Assembly: GCA_964640195.1 (NCBI GenBank)
Contig: CAZXIC010000025.1
Coordinates: 1 to 14,370 of the forward strand
DNA length: 14,370 bases
DNA from: CAZXIC01 sp964640195
GTDB taxonomy: Archaea; Iainarchaeota; Iainarchaeia; Iainarchaeales; GCA-2688035
Reading direction: 5' to 3'
Part shown: positions 7,166 to 13,470 of the stretch, in pieces
Layout of the letters: every line of letters starts with the position of its first letter
Position numbering within the stretch: the first letter of the stretch is position 1
The notes under the pieces: model-generated
Told to the model about the DNA's origin: nothing
The model's database searches: none
What the model saw: only the letters and a program-made list of their open reading frames with translations
Program-made: the position numbers and the translations under genes

Positions 7166-7579
7166 ATGAAACTGACAAGTGACGACATTTTTTACCTGAA
7201 TGCGCTGAACAGCGCAAGCGGTGCAAACGGCAGGGACTGCGTGGTGCAGGGCAATGTTGTGGCGTTTCTTGTAAAAAAGTCAGAATTGGGCAGGGCAATC
7301 GGCAAAAATGCCCTGACAGTTAAGAAGCTGAGGAAAACCCTGAGGAAGAACGTTGAGATTTTTGAGTACTGCGATAGCCCAGAAGAATTCATCAAAAACG
7401 CGCTGTACGATGTTAAGGTAAAGGAAATAAAAATCGTTGAAATGAACGGGAAAACGCATGCAATTGTTTTGCTTGACCCTGAAAACAAAAGAAAACTGTT
7501 AAATAGTTTACCAAGGATTAAAAGGGTAAAGGCTTTGTCAAAGAGAAATTACAATGTAGAGGACATCAAAATAAGGTGA
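7166..7579 (+). CDS. nusA: transcription factor NusA, archaeal minimal form (two KH domains)
   Basis: This 137-residue protein corresponds to the KH1-KH2 part of bacterial NusA; archaeal NusA lacks the N-terminal polymerase-binding and S1 domains. It is presumed to bind RNA during transcription elongation or termination. The first KH core is LGRAIGKNALTVKKLRKTL (41-59), followed by a NVEIFEYCDSPEEFIKNAL linker as in the family. The usual GxxG loop reads GKNA. In the second KH, where AIGKxGRNI is expected, the sequence reads RKLLNSLPRIKRVKAL and no GxxG remains. The C-terminus NVEDIKIR is typical. A longer in-frame ORF starts at 7049 inside rpl30e. I prefer the ATG at 7166, which gives the usual N-terminus. 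A T6 run lies just before it. Confidence 0.88.
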   Translation: MKLTSDDIFYLNALNSASGANGRDCVVQGNVVAFLVKKSELGRAIGKNALTVKKLRKTLRKNVEIFEYCDSPEEFIKNALYDVKVKEIKIVEMNGKTHAIVLLDPENKRKLLNSLPRIKRVKALSKRNYNVEDIKIR

Positions 7580-7583
7580 AAAT

Positions 7584-8012
7584 ATGGCAAGGGGCGAGTT
7601 TGCAGCAAGAAAGCTTGAGGATGACAGGGAAAAATGGCGCTGGAAGAGACCAAGCTACAAAAGAAAAAAGCTCGGCTTGCGCGAAAAGTATGATTTGCTT
7701 GAGGGCGCACCGCAGGGCAGGGGCATTGTTATTGAAAAGAGGGGCGTTACGGCAAAGCAGCCGAACAGCGGGATAAGGAAGTGCGTGAGGGTGCAGCTGA
7801 TTAAGAACGGAAAGCAGCTGACAGCGCTTGCCCCTTACGACGGTGCAATCAAATTCATTGACGAGCACGATGAGGTGATTGTTGAGGGCATTGGCGGCGC
7901 AAAGGGCGGCCCCAAAGGCGACCTTTGGGGAGTGAAGTACAGGGTTACGCACGTAAACGGGCAGGCCCTTGAAATGCTCAGAAGCGGCAGAAAGGAGAAA
8001 GTGAAGAGGTGA
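7584..8012 (+). CDS. rps12: 30S ribosomal protein S12 (uS12)
   Basis: This 142-residue decoding-centre protein of the small subunit contains LEGAPQGRGIVIEKRGV (39-55), KQPNSGIRKCVRVQLIKNGK and FIDEHDEVIVEGIGGAKGG, all diagnostic of archaeal/eukaryotic S12. The PNSA position reads PNSG. The ATG follows AAGGTGA (7573-7579), which overlaps the nusA stop, a normal coupled arrangement. The 3' end is odd: the 17 bases aaggagaaagtgaagag, encoding the KEKVKR tail, are repeated exactly 100 bp downstream. The palindromic element lies between the two copies, so this gene end was involved in a duplication or insertion event. Confidence 0.95.
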   Translation: MARGEFAARKLEDDREKWRWKRPSYKRKKLGLREKYDLLEGAPQGRGIVIEKRGVTAKQPNSGIRKCVRVQLIKNGKQLTALAPYDGAIKFIDEHDEVIVEGIGGAKGGPKGDLWGVKYRVTHVNGQALEMLRSGRKEKVKR

Positions 8013-8015
8013 GGA

Positions 8016-8093
8016 ATGCGAGCGTTAGCGAGCATATGCTATACGAACGAAGTGGGGTATAGCATTAAATCACAGCCGGATTTGGCCGGCTAA
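8016..8093 (+). CDS. possible 25-residue peptide spanning the rps12-rps7 insert
   Basis: An ATG 3 bp after the rps12 stop, with GAGGTGAGG just upstream, opens a 25-codon frame ending TAA at 8091-8093. It runs the length of the inserted segment between the 17-bp repeats. The palindromic element is read in the same frame as in the copy before rpoA1 (SICYT in both). No family is recognised. It may be non-functional, but the ribosome binding site is better than that of several real genes here. Confidence 0.25.
   Translation: MRALASICYTNEVGYSIKSQPDLAG
8018..8068 (+). mobile_element. palindromic element, copy 2 (51 bp)
   Basis: This copy runs from GCGAGCG to GCATTAA. The stem is atgctatac (8036-8044) and gtatagcat (8057-8065) with a 12-nt loop. 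Stem arms are identical to copy 1 at 2872-2920. The loop and left flank differ and look like exchanged versions of a cgaacgaagtg module: it lies in the left flank of copy 1 and in the loop of copy 2. Conserved arms with varying loops suggest selection for the palindrome or recent spread. Confidence 0.6.
8074..8091 (+). other. 6-bp GC-rich hairpin after the palindromic element
   Basis: agccgg (8074-8079) pairs with ccggct (8086-8091) around a 6-nt loop. No T tract follows, so it is not a typical terminator. It ends exactly at the left edge of the second 17-bp repeat. It may stabilise or process the rps12-rps7 transcript; the role is unknown. Confidence 0.4.
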
Positions 8094-8134
8094 GGAGAAA
8101 GTGAAGAGACAAGTAGGGGGAAAAGGTGCTGTTC

Positions 8135-8737
8135 ATGTCACTGGTTTTTGGAAAATGGGATAGCAAGGGCGTTAAAATCAGCGATTCGGGCCTTGCCAAC
8201 TACATGGCGCTGGAAACGAAGACAGTGCCCCACACGTTTGGCAGGCAGGCAAAAAAGCGGTTTGCAAAGGCGAAAATCAGCGTGGTCGAGAGGCTGATTA
8301 ACAAGGTCATGCGTTCTGGGCAGGGAAAGAGGAAGCTGAGCGGAAAGTACATAAGGGGCAGAGGCGCCTGCGGGAAAAAGCTGCAGGCAATAGGCATTGT
8401 TGAAGAGGCTTTTTCAATTGTTGAGGGGAAAACAAAGGAGAATCCCCTGCAGGTGTTGGTCAAAGCGATTGAGAACGCTGCGCCGAGAGAGGACACAACG
8501 AAAATCAAGAGGGGCGGCATAAGTTACGCTGTTGCGGTTGACGTTGCACCAATGAAGCGCGTTGATGAAGCGCTGAAGAACATCGCATTGGCTGGACTTG
8601 CAGGAAGCTTCAACAGCAAAAGAAAGGCGGCTGATGCCCTGGCAGAGGAACTGATTCTGGCAGCGAAGGAAGACCCCAAAAGCCTGAGCGTTAAAAGGAA
8701 GGATGAAGTGGAAAGGATTGCGAAGAGCAGCAGGTAA
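8135..8737 (+). CDS. rps7: 30S ribosomal protein S7 (uS7)
   Basis: This 200-residue protein of the small-subunit head nucleates assembly there and lines the E site. SLVFGKWDSKGVKISDSGLANYM at the N-terminus follows the archaeal pattern. VERLINKVMRSG, NPLQVLVKAIENAAPREDTT and RGGISYAVAVDVAPMKRVDEAL are the core S7 blocks. A GTG at 8126 would add three residues, but it lies inside the AAAGGTG ribosome binding site (8122-8128). The ATG at 8135 is at the right distance and is chosen. The gene is separated from rps12 by an expanded spacer of 122 bp carrying the palindromic element. fusA begins 13 bp after the stop. Confidence 0.94.
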   Translation: MSLVFGKWDSKGVKISDSGLANYMALETKTVPHTFGRQAKKRFAKAKISVVERLINKVMRSGQGKRKLSGKYIRGRGACGKKLQAIGIVEEAFSIVEGKTKENPLQVLVKAIENAAPREDTTKIKRGGISYAVAVDVAPMKRVDEALKNIALAGLAGSFNSKRKAADALAEELILAAKEDPKSLSVKRKDEVERIAKSSR

Positions 8738-8750
8738 GAGGTGATTAGGC

Positions 8751-10943
8751 GTGGGCAGAAGGGAGGACATGGTGAAGCAGGCTGAAAAGATGATGAGGAA
8801 GAGGGAAAACATCAGGAATATCGGTGTTGTTGCGCACATCGACCATGGCAAGACAACGATGACAGACAACCTGATATCTGCTGCCGGCCTAATGAGCGAG
8901 GAACTGGCAGGAAAACAGCTGTTTATGGACTTCTACGAGTTAGAACAGCAAAGGGGGATTACAATCAATTCGGCAAACATCAGCCTGGTGCACAAGATTA
9001 AGGAGAAAGAGTACCTGGTGAACATTATTGACACGCCGGGGCACATTGATTTCGGTGGAGAAGTGATAAGGGCTATGAGGGCTGTTGATGGTGTAATCGT
9101 TGTTATTGACGCTGTTGAGGGCGTGATGCCACAGACAGAAACAGTGATAAGGCAGGCTTTGAGGGAAAAGGTAAAGCCTGTTTTGTTCGTAAACAAGGTT
9201 GACCGCTTAGTAAATGAGCTGCAATTGAATGCAGAGCAGATGCAGGAAAGGTTTGTTAAAAGCATTACACATGTGAACAAGCTGATTAAAGCCAATGCCC
9301 CGAAAGAGTTTGCGGAAAAATGGCAGGTCAGGGTCAACGATGGCTCTGTCTCCTTTGGCTCCGCCTACTACAACTGGGCGCTGAATGTGCACACAATGAA
9401 GGAAACAAAGATAGGCTTCAAAGAGGTCTACGATTACTGCAAAAAGCAGGACCAGAAAACCCTGGCAAAGAAGAGTCCGCTGCACTCAGCAATTCTCGCC
9501 ATGGTTATACAGCATTTGCCCAACCCTTTGGAGGCGCAGCGTTACAGGATAGAAACCATTTGGACCGGCGAGCCTGAGAGCGAGGTAGGCAAGGCAATGG
9601 TGGCATGCAATGAAAAGGGCCCTTTTGCGATGATGGTTACCGATGTTACGGTTGACCCGCATGCCGGCGACATTGCAACAGGCAGGGTTTACAGCGGCAC
9701 GATTAAAAGCGGCGCAAAGGTAAAGCTGCTTACCGGGCAGAAAGAGGTTGCAATACAGCAGGTTGTAGTGTTCATGGGCCCTGAGAGGGTCAAAGTAGCA
9801 GAGGTTCCGTGCGGAAACATTGTCGGCTTGGTCGGAGTGAAGGAGATTTGGGCTGGTGAAACAATCAGCAGCACTGACATGCGGTCCTTTGAGAGCTTTA
9901 AGAGCAGCGCTGAACCTGTAATGACTGTCAGTGTTGAGCCGAAGCAGCCAAAGGACTTGCCGAAGCTGATTGATGCAATAAGGCAGATTACGAAGGAAGA
10001 CCCAAACATCGTTGCTTCCCTGAACCAGGAAACCGGCGAGCATTTGGTGAGCGGCATGGGTGAACTGCACCTGGAGGTAACGCAGTACAGGATTGAAACC
10101 GACCACAAGATTCCAATTGAGGTGAGCACGCCGATTGTTGTTTACAGGGAAGCGATAACAAAGGAATGCCCTACCTTGGAGGGAAAAAGCCCGAACAAAC
10201 ACAACAAGTTCAAGATGCATGTGGAGCCGATTGAGCCTGATGTGCTGCAAAAGCTTACGGAGGCAAAGCTGCAGCAGAAGGTGAAGTCCAAGGACAAGGA
10301 GATGATTGCACGCTTTGAGGAAATGGGCTTTGACAGGGAAACAGCAAGGAGGATATGGTGTGTCCACAATAACAGCGTTCTGGTTGACATGACAAGGGGA
10401 ATAGTTGCGCTGTTTGAGATAAGGGAGATGGTTATCCAGGCATTTCAGGATGCGGTGAATGAAGGGCCTCTTGCAAAAGAGAATTGCATGGGCGTTAAGG
10501 TTGTTTTGGAGGACGCAAAGCTGCACGAAGATGCGATACACAGGGGTCCGGCGCAGGTTCTGCCTGCAATTACCAGGACTATTTACGCCTGCATGCTCAG
10601 CTCCTCTCCATTAATCCTTGAACCAAAGCAGACGCTGTTCATCACTGTGCCGCAGGATTACATGGGGGCAGTGAGCAAGGAGCTTGGGCAGAGGAGAACC
10701 CAGATTAAGGAGATGAAGCAGGAAGGAGACGCAGCTATTTTCATCGCAAAAGCGCCCGTAAAGGAGCTAATAGGCTTTTCTGCTGCAATCAGGGGCGCAA
10801 CCCAGGGAAGGGCAATCTGGACAGCGGAATACGCTGGCTATGAGCCGCTGCCAAGGGAGATGCAGAAAAAGGTAATCGCTGAAGTGAGGAAGCGCAAAGG
10901 CCTTGACCCTGAACCAAAGACAGCGCAGTACTTTCTGGAGTAA
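8751..10943 (+). CDS. fusA: translation elongation factor 2 (aEF-2)
   Basis: This 730-residue GTPase drives ribosomal translocation. The start is a GTG at 8751, supported by the family N-terminus MGRREDMV and GAGGTGA at 8738-8744. GTPase motifs are G1 AHIDHGKTT (28-36), RGITI (68-72), G3 DTPGH (94-98) and G4 NKVD (148-151). GMGELHLEV marks domain III. LHEDAIHRGPAQV contains His597 at the position modified to diphthamide in archaea and eukaryotes, so the organism should have a Dph pathway. Length is normal, and AGYEPLP near the C-terminus is typical. It follows rps7 closely and ends the first transcription unit. A decayed copy of its 3' end lies just downstream. Confidence 0.96.
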   Translation: MGRREDMVKQAEKMMRKRENIRNIGVVAHIDHGKTTMTDNLISAAGLMSEELAGKQLFMDFYELEQQRGITINSANISLVHKIKEKEYLVNIIDTPGHIDFGGEVIRAMRAVDGVIVVIDAVEGVMPQTETVIRQALREKVKPVLFVNKVDRLVNELQLNAEQMQERFVKSITHVNKLIKANAPKEFAEKWQVRVNDGSVSFGSAYYNWALNVHTMKETKIGFKEVYDYCKKQDQKTLAKKSPLHSAILAMVIQHLPNPLEAQRYRIETIWTGEPESEVGKAMVACNEKGPFAMMVTDVTVDPHAGDIATGRVYSGTIKSGAKVKLLTGQKEVAIQQVVVFMGPERVKVAEVPCGNIVGLVGVKEIWAGETISSTDMRSFESFKSSAEPVMTVSVEPKQPKDLPKLIDAIRQITKEDPNIVASLNQETGEHLVSGMGELHLEVTQYRIETDHKIPIEVSTPIVVYREAITKECPTLEGKSPNKHNKFKMHVEPIEPDVLQKLTEAKLQQKVKSKDKEMIARFEEMGFDRETARRIWCVHNNSVLVDMTRGIVALFEIREMVIQAFQDAVNEGPLAKENCMGVKVVLEDAKLHEDAIHRGPAQVLPAITRTIYACMLSSSPLILEPKQTLFITVPQDYMGAVSKELGQRRTQIKEMKQEGDAAIFIAKAPVKELIGFSAAIRGATQGRAIWTAEYAGYEPLPREMQKKVIAEVRKRKGLDPEPKTAQYFLE

Positions 10944-11022
10944 CGTGCTTATTTGGGGAGGGAATGGTTTCTGTCACGGCAAAGGATGAAAAGCACTTTC
11001 TGGGGCAATGTGCTTATTTGGG
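10927..11022 (+). repeat. imperfect 31-bp direct repeat from the fusA 3' end
   Basis: 10927-10957, covering the last codons and stop of fusA plus the following 14 bp, matches 10992-11022 at 27 of 31 positions with offset 65. All four differences are transitions. The fusA TAA (10941-10943) corresponds to CAA (11006-11008). The second copy supplies the left arm of the terminator hairpin, suggesting that the terminator once lay directly behind fusA and was pushed away by the duplication. Confidence 0.75.
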
Positions 11023-11064
11023 CGATAAAGCCCGAAATAACATCCTTTTTAATATTTTCGTTTT
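11014..11064 (+). terminator. hairpin plus T tracts after fusA
   Basis: ttatttgggc (11014-11023) pairs with gcccgaaataa (11030-11040) around loop gataaa, with one bulged G. T runs follow at 11046-11050, 11055-11058 and 11061-11064. Hairpin plus U tract fits termination of the rps12-rps7-fusA transcript. The T-rich part also overlaps a candidate TATA region for EF-1A. Confidence 0.55.
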
Positions 11065-11080
11065 AAGGGTATTATATTGG
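11044..11080 (+). promoter_or_regulatory. candidate promoter region for the EF-1A-rps10 unit
   Basis: Two TATA-like stretches lie here: tttttaatatttt (11046-11058) and attatatt (11071-11078). With the usual 25-27 bp spacing they would start transcripts near 11078 or 11100, giving leaders of about 70 or 48 nt. The sequence does not decide between them. Confidence 0.4.
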
Positions 11081-11092
11081 TTTTCTGGGTTT

Positions 11093-11138
11093 CCAATTCC
11101 TCCCTCAAAAGAATTGGTGGCGAATTAGCATCGGAGGT
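11093..11138 (+). promoter_or_regulatory. structured EF-1A leader with possible SD-sequestering pseudoknot
   Basis: ccaattc (11093-11099) is perfectly complementary to gaattgg (11111-11117). The loop contains ctccctc, which can pair with the ribosome binding site GGAGGT (11133-11138). cctcc (11099-11103) is an exact complement of GGAGG. The geometry fits an H-type pseudoknot or an alternative helix that hides the ribosome binding site. Complementarity is seen directly; regulation is inference. Confidence 0.4.
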
Positions 11139-11147
11139 AATTTTAGT

Positions 11148-12425
11148 ATGGCTGAAAAACCACACGTGAATTTGGTTTTCATTGGTCACGTCGACCACGG
11201 CAAGTCAACGCTGGTCGGCAGGCTGCTGTACGATTCAGGAGCCCTGTCAGAGCAGGACTACAGAAAGCTGGAGCAGGAGGCAAAAGCCGTTGGGAAGAGC
11301 ACATTTGCTTTTGCTTTTGCAATGGACAGGTTGAAGGAAGAAAGGGAAAGGGGCCTGACCATTGACGTTGCATACAAGAAATTTGAGGGGAAAAAGAGCT
11401 ACTTTACCATAATTGATGCTCCCGGCCACAAGGACTTTGTAAAAAACATGATTACAGGCACTTCACAGGCAGATGCAGCTGTCCTGGTTGTTGCTGCAAA
11501 GGAAGGCGTGATGGCCCAAACGAAGGAGCACGCGTTCCTCGCGCAGGTGATGGGCTTGAAGCAGTTGATTGTCGCAGTAAACAAAATGGACGAAGTGCAG
11601 TACGATGAGAAGAAATACAACGAAGTTAAGGGGGGCATAAACAAGCTGCTTACAAGCGTTGGATACAAGGCTGAGCAGGTCAAGTACATTCCCGTTTCTG
11701 CGTGGGTTGGGGACAACGTTGTAAAGAAGAGTGAAAAGCTTAAGTGGTTTTCAGGCTCAACGCTGATTGACGCCTTGGATGAAATAGTTCCCCCAAAGCC
11801 GCCAACAGAGAAGCCCTTGAGGCTGCCGGTGCAGGATGTTTACAACATCAAGGGTGTTGGAACTGTTCCGGTCGGTAGGGTTGAAACAGGTGTCCTCAAG
11901 CCAGGCGAAAAAATAGTTGTGCAGCCAAGTGGCGTTGAAGGCGAGGTCAAGACAATTGAAATGCACCACGAGCAGCTCAAGCAGGCTGTGCCAGGGGACA
12001 ACATTGGCTTTAACGTTAGGGGACTTGGTAAAGGTGACATTGCAAGGGGCGATGTTGTTGGTCATGCAAAAGACCCGCCGACTGTTGCAAAGGAATTCAC
12101 TGCACAAATTGTTGTGCTTTCACACCCAACAGCAATCCCGGTTGGCTACACCCCGGTTTTCCACCTGCACACAGCGCAGCTGTCCTGCAGGGTTGACGCT
12201 ATTGAGAAAAAGCTTGACCCAAAGACAGGCGCGGTGAAAGAGGAGAACCCAAAGTTCCTGAAAACAGGCGATGCGGCAATCGTGAAGATTGTTCCAACAA
12301 AGCCTGTTGTTGCAGAGGAATACAAGAAGTTCCCGCAGTTGGGCAGGTTTGCAATACGTGACATGGGGCAGACAGTCGCTGCTGGGATGATAATCAGCGT
12401 AAAGCCGAGGGAAAAGGGCAAATAA
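11148..12425 (+). CDS. tuf: translation elongation factor 1A (aEF-1A)
   Basis: This 425-residue GTPase delivers aminoacyl-tRNA to the ribosome. GTPase motifs are G1 GHVDHGKST (13-21), ERGLTID in switch I, G3 DAPGH (90-94) and G4 NKMD (145-148). KNMITGTSQADAAVLVV follows G3 as usual, with T for A after ITG. Domain II carries VGTVPVGRVETGVLKPGE and domain III VGYTPVFHLHTAQLSCR, both characteristic of archaeal/eukaryotic EF-1A. The ATG follows GGAGGT at 9-nt spacing, the strongest ribosome binding site in the window and fitting for a very abundant protein. It has its own leader and candidate promoter, and pairs with rps10 downstream as in many archaea. Confidence 0.97.
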   Translation: MAEKPHVNLVFIGHVDHGKSTLVGRLLYDSGALSEQDYRKLEQEAKAVGKSTFAFAFAMDRLKEERERGLTIDVAYKKFEGKKSYFTIIDAPGHKDFVKNMITGTSQADAAVLVVAAKEGVMAQTKEHAFLAQVMGLKQLIVAVNKMDEVQYDEKKYNEVKGGINKLLTSVGYKAEQVKYIPVSAWVGDNVVKKSEKLKWFSGSTLIDALDEIVPPKPPTEKPLRLPVQDVYNIKGVGTVPVGRVETGVLKPGEKIVVQPSGVEGEVKTIEMHHEQLKQAVPGDNIGFNVRGLGKGDIARGDVVGHAKDPPTVAKEFTAQIVVLSHPTAIPVGYTPVFHLHTAQLSCRVDAIEKKLDPKTGAVKEENPKFLKTGDAAIVKIVPTKPVVAEEYKKFPQLGRFAIRDMGQTVAAGMIISVKPREKGK

Positions 12426-12455
12426 GCCCTACGAACCCTCTTAAGGAATTTGCAG

Positions 12456-12495
12456 GGAAATAGTGCTCTTACTATTTTCCTTTTTTTGTTTTTTT
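12456..12495 (+). terminator. hairpin and T7-G-T7 tract between EF-1A and rps10
   Basis: ggaaatagt (12456-12464) pairs with actattttcc (12471-12480), with one unmatched T, around gctctt. Immediately after come TTTTTTT, G and TTTTTTT (12481-12495). This is the best intrinsic-terminator-like signal here. As rps10 starts only 16 bp later, it probably acts as a leaky terminator that lowers rps10 expression relative to EF-1A. Confidence 0.65.
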
Positions 12496-12511
12496 GCACA
12501 GGTGAGCTGTA

Positions 12512-12820
12512 ATGCAGAAGGCTAGGATTAAGCTGACTTCAGCTGATTATGGGCAGCTCACCGACATTTGCGGCAAAATAATGGATGTAGCGGAGCGCAC
12601 CGGGGTAAAGCACTCAGGCGTGATACCGCTGCCGACAAAGAAGCTTGTTGTCCCAACAAGGAAGGCCCCCTGCGGCGGCGGAACGGAGAGCTATGAAAGG
12701 TGGCAATTGCGGATTCACAAAAGGCTCATTGACATCGAGGCAGACGAGAGGACCCTGCGGCGCATCATGAGGGTTGAAATCCCAGAAGCGGTGCATGTGG
12801 AGATTGAGCTGAGGGAATAG
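12512..12820 (+). CDS. rps10: 30S ribosomal protein S10 (uS10)
   Basis: This 102-residue protein belongs to the small-subunit head. QKARIKLTSADYGQLTDICGKI (2-23), GVIPLPTKKLVVPTRKAPCGGG and the ERWQLRIHKRLIDI block are the archaeal S10 pattern, and the C-terminal VEIPEAVHVEIEL is typical. The ATG has GGTGA at 12501-12505. The EF-1A-S10 pairing is conserved in archaea. A hairpin with long T tracts separates the two genes, which would allow much higher EF-1A than S10 output. Confidence 0.95.
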   Translation: MQKARIKLTSADYGQLTDICGKIMDVAERTGVKHSGVIPLPTKKLVVPTRKAPCGGGTESYERWQLRIHKRLIDIEADERTLRRIMRVEIPEAVHVEIELRE

Positions 12821-12821
12821 C

Positions 12822-12863
12822 TTCCTCGGCCCAACCAAGGGATTTTACCAAAAAGGCTTTTTT
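12822..12863 (+). terminator. weak terminator-like element after rps10
   Basis: ttcctcgg (12822-12829) and ccaaggga (12835-12842) can pair with one mismatch and one G-U pair. A T6 run follows at 12858-12863. It is the end of the EF-1A-rps10 unit, so termination is expected here, but the structure is weak. Confidence 0.35.
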
Positions 12864-12938
12864 CATGACCAGTCACAGGGCATTGGCTTGCCTATAAATT
12901 CTTTTTAACTCACCTCTCTGTGGGCAGAGTTGGCATTG

Positions 12939-12960
12939 GCAAAAACTATTTAAAGCGCTG
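12939..12960 (+). promoter_or_regulatory. promoter of rpiB, leaderless type
   Basis: ctatttaaag (12946-12955) is a good archaeal TATA box preceded by an A-rich BRE-like stretch (12941-12945). A start 25-27 bp from the box centre falls at about 12976, only a few bases before the ATG at 12983. No ribosome binding site precedes that ATG, so a leaderless or nearly leaderless mRNA is expected. Another TATA-like sequence, cctataaatt, lies at 12891-12900. Confidence 0.6.
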
Positions 12961-12982
12961 CAGCCCTTATTTATTGTTTCCA

Positions 12983-13444
12983 ATGGCTTACTACATCGCC
13001 TCTGACCACGCCGGCTTTGGGCTGAAGAACAGGCTGAAGCTGACGCTTGCACCACGGTTCCGGTTTATTGACTTGGGCGTGTACGTTGCAGAGCGGGTTG
13101 ACTACCCAGATATTGCAATTAAGTTAGCGAGGCGGGTTGCTGCAGAGTCCGATGCGCTCGGTGTACTCATATGCGGCACCGGCATTGGTATGAGCATTGT
13201 TGCAAATAAGGTTCCTGGGGCAAGGGCTGCTGTTATCTACGATGGCTTTACAGCAAAGATGGCAAGGCAGCACAACAATGCAAACATAGCCTGCCTGAGG
13301 GGCAGGAATAGCAGCGAAAAAATCGCGCTTGAGCTGGTGAAAACTTTTTTGATAACGCCTTTTGCCGGCAACACGAAAGAAGGGGAAAGGCACCTGAGGA
13401 GAGTTAAAAAGATTGAGAAAATTGAGAAGAAGCATTTTAAATAA
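12983..13444 (+). CDS. rpiB: ribose-5-phosphate isomerase B (RpiB/LacAB family)
   Basis: This 153-residue cytosolic enzyme interconverts ribose 5-phosphate and ribulose 5-phosphate. SDHAGFGLKNRL (7-18) holds the Asp-His of the substrate site. GVLICGTGIGMSIVANKVPG (60-79) holds Cys64, the catalytic base in RpiB enzymes. ARQHNNANIACLRGR (94-108) holds His97, the ring-opening position. KEGERHLRRVKKIEK matches the C-terminal phosphate-binding block. Length is normal. A GTG at 12920 would add 21 residues that overlap the promoter, so the ATG at 12983 is chosen. Most archaea use the unrelated RpiA, so this family hints at transfer from bacteria, although the promoter is archaeal. A LacA/LacB-type activity on other phosphosugars cannot be excluded. 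Confidence 0.88.
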   Translation: MAYYIASDHAGFGLKNRLKLTLAPRFRFIDLGVYVAERVDYPDIAIKLARRVAAESDALGVLICGTGIGMSIVANKVPGARAAVIYDGFTAKMARQHNNANIACLRGRNSSEKIALELVKTFLITPFAGNTKEGERHLRRVKKIEKIEKKHFK

Positions 13445-13446
13445 AA
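13433..13446 (+). promoter_or_regulatory. candidate promoter of the archease-rtcB pair
   Basis: ttttaaataaaa, overlapping the end of rpiB, is TATA-like. It would place transcription start near 13466, about 5 nt before the archease ATG at 13471. No ribosome binding site precedes that ATG, again fitting a leaderless transcript. Confidence 0.45.
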
Positions 13447-13470
13447 CAATTTCCAATTAAATGGGTCTAC

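Larger units (their letters stand above)
7992..8108 (+). repeat. 17-bp perfect direct repeat, copies at 7992-8008 and 8092-8108
   Basis: aaggagaaagtgaagag occurs in the last codons of rps12 and again 100 bp later in the spacer. The intervening 83 bp hold the second palindromic element, a small ORF and a 6-bp hairpin. The layout mirrors the 20-bp repeat pair around the first element. Confidence 0.9.

Noticed and set aside
10986..11066. 26-residue ORF after fusA with AAAGG upstream
   Set aside because: It runs through the terminator hairpin and T tracts and has no repeat-frame support like the other small ORFs.
10944..11147. tRNA or C/D-box RNA gene in the longest spacer
   Set aside because: No T-loop consensus, cloverleaf or paired C/D boxes were found. 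The spacer is explained by the duplication, terminator, promoter and leader.
12920..12982. GTG start giving RpiB a 21-residue extension
   Set aside because: The extension runs through the TATA box, and the family begins at the ATG at 12983.
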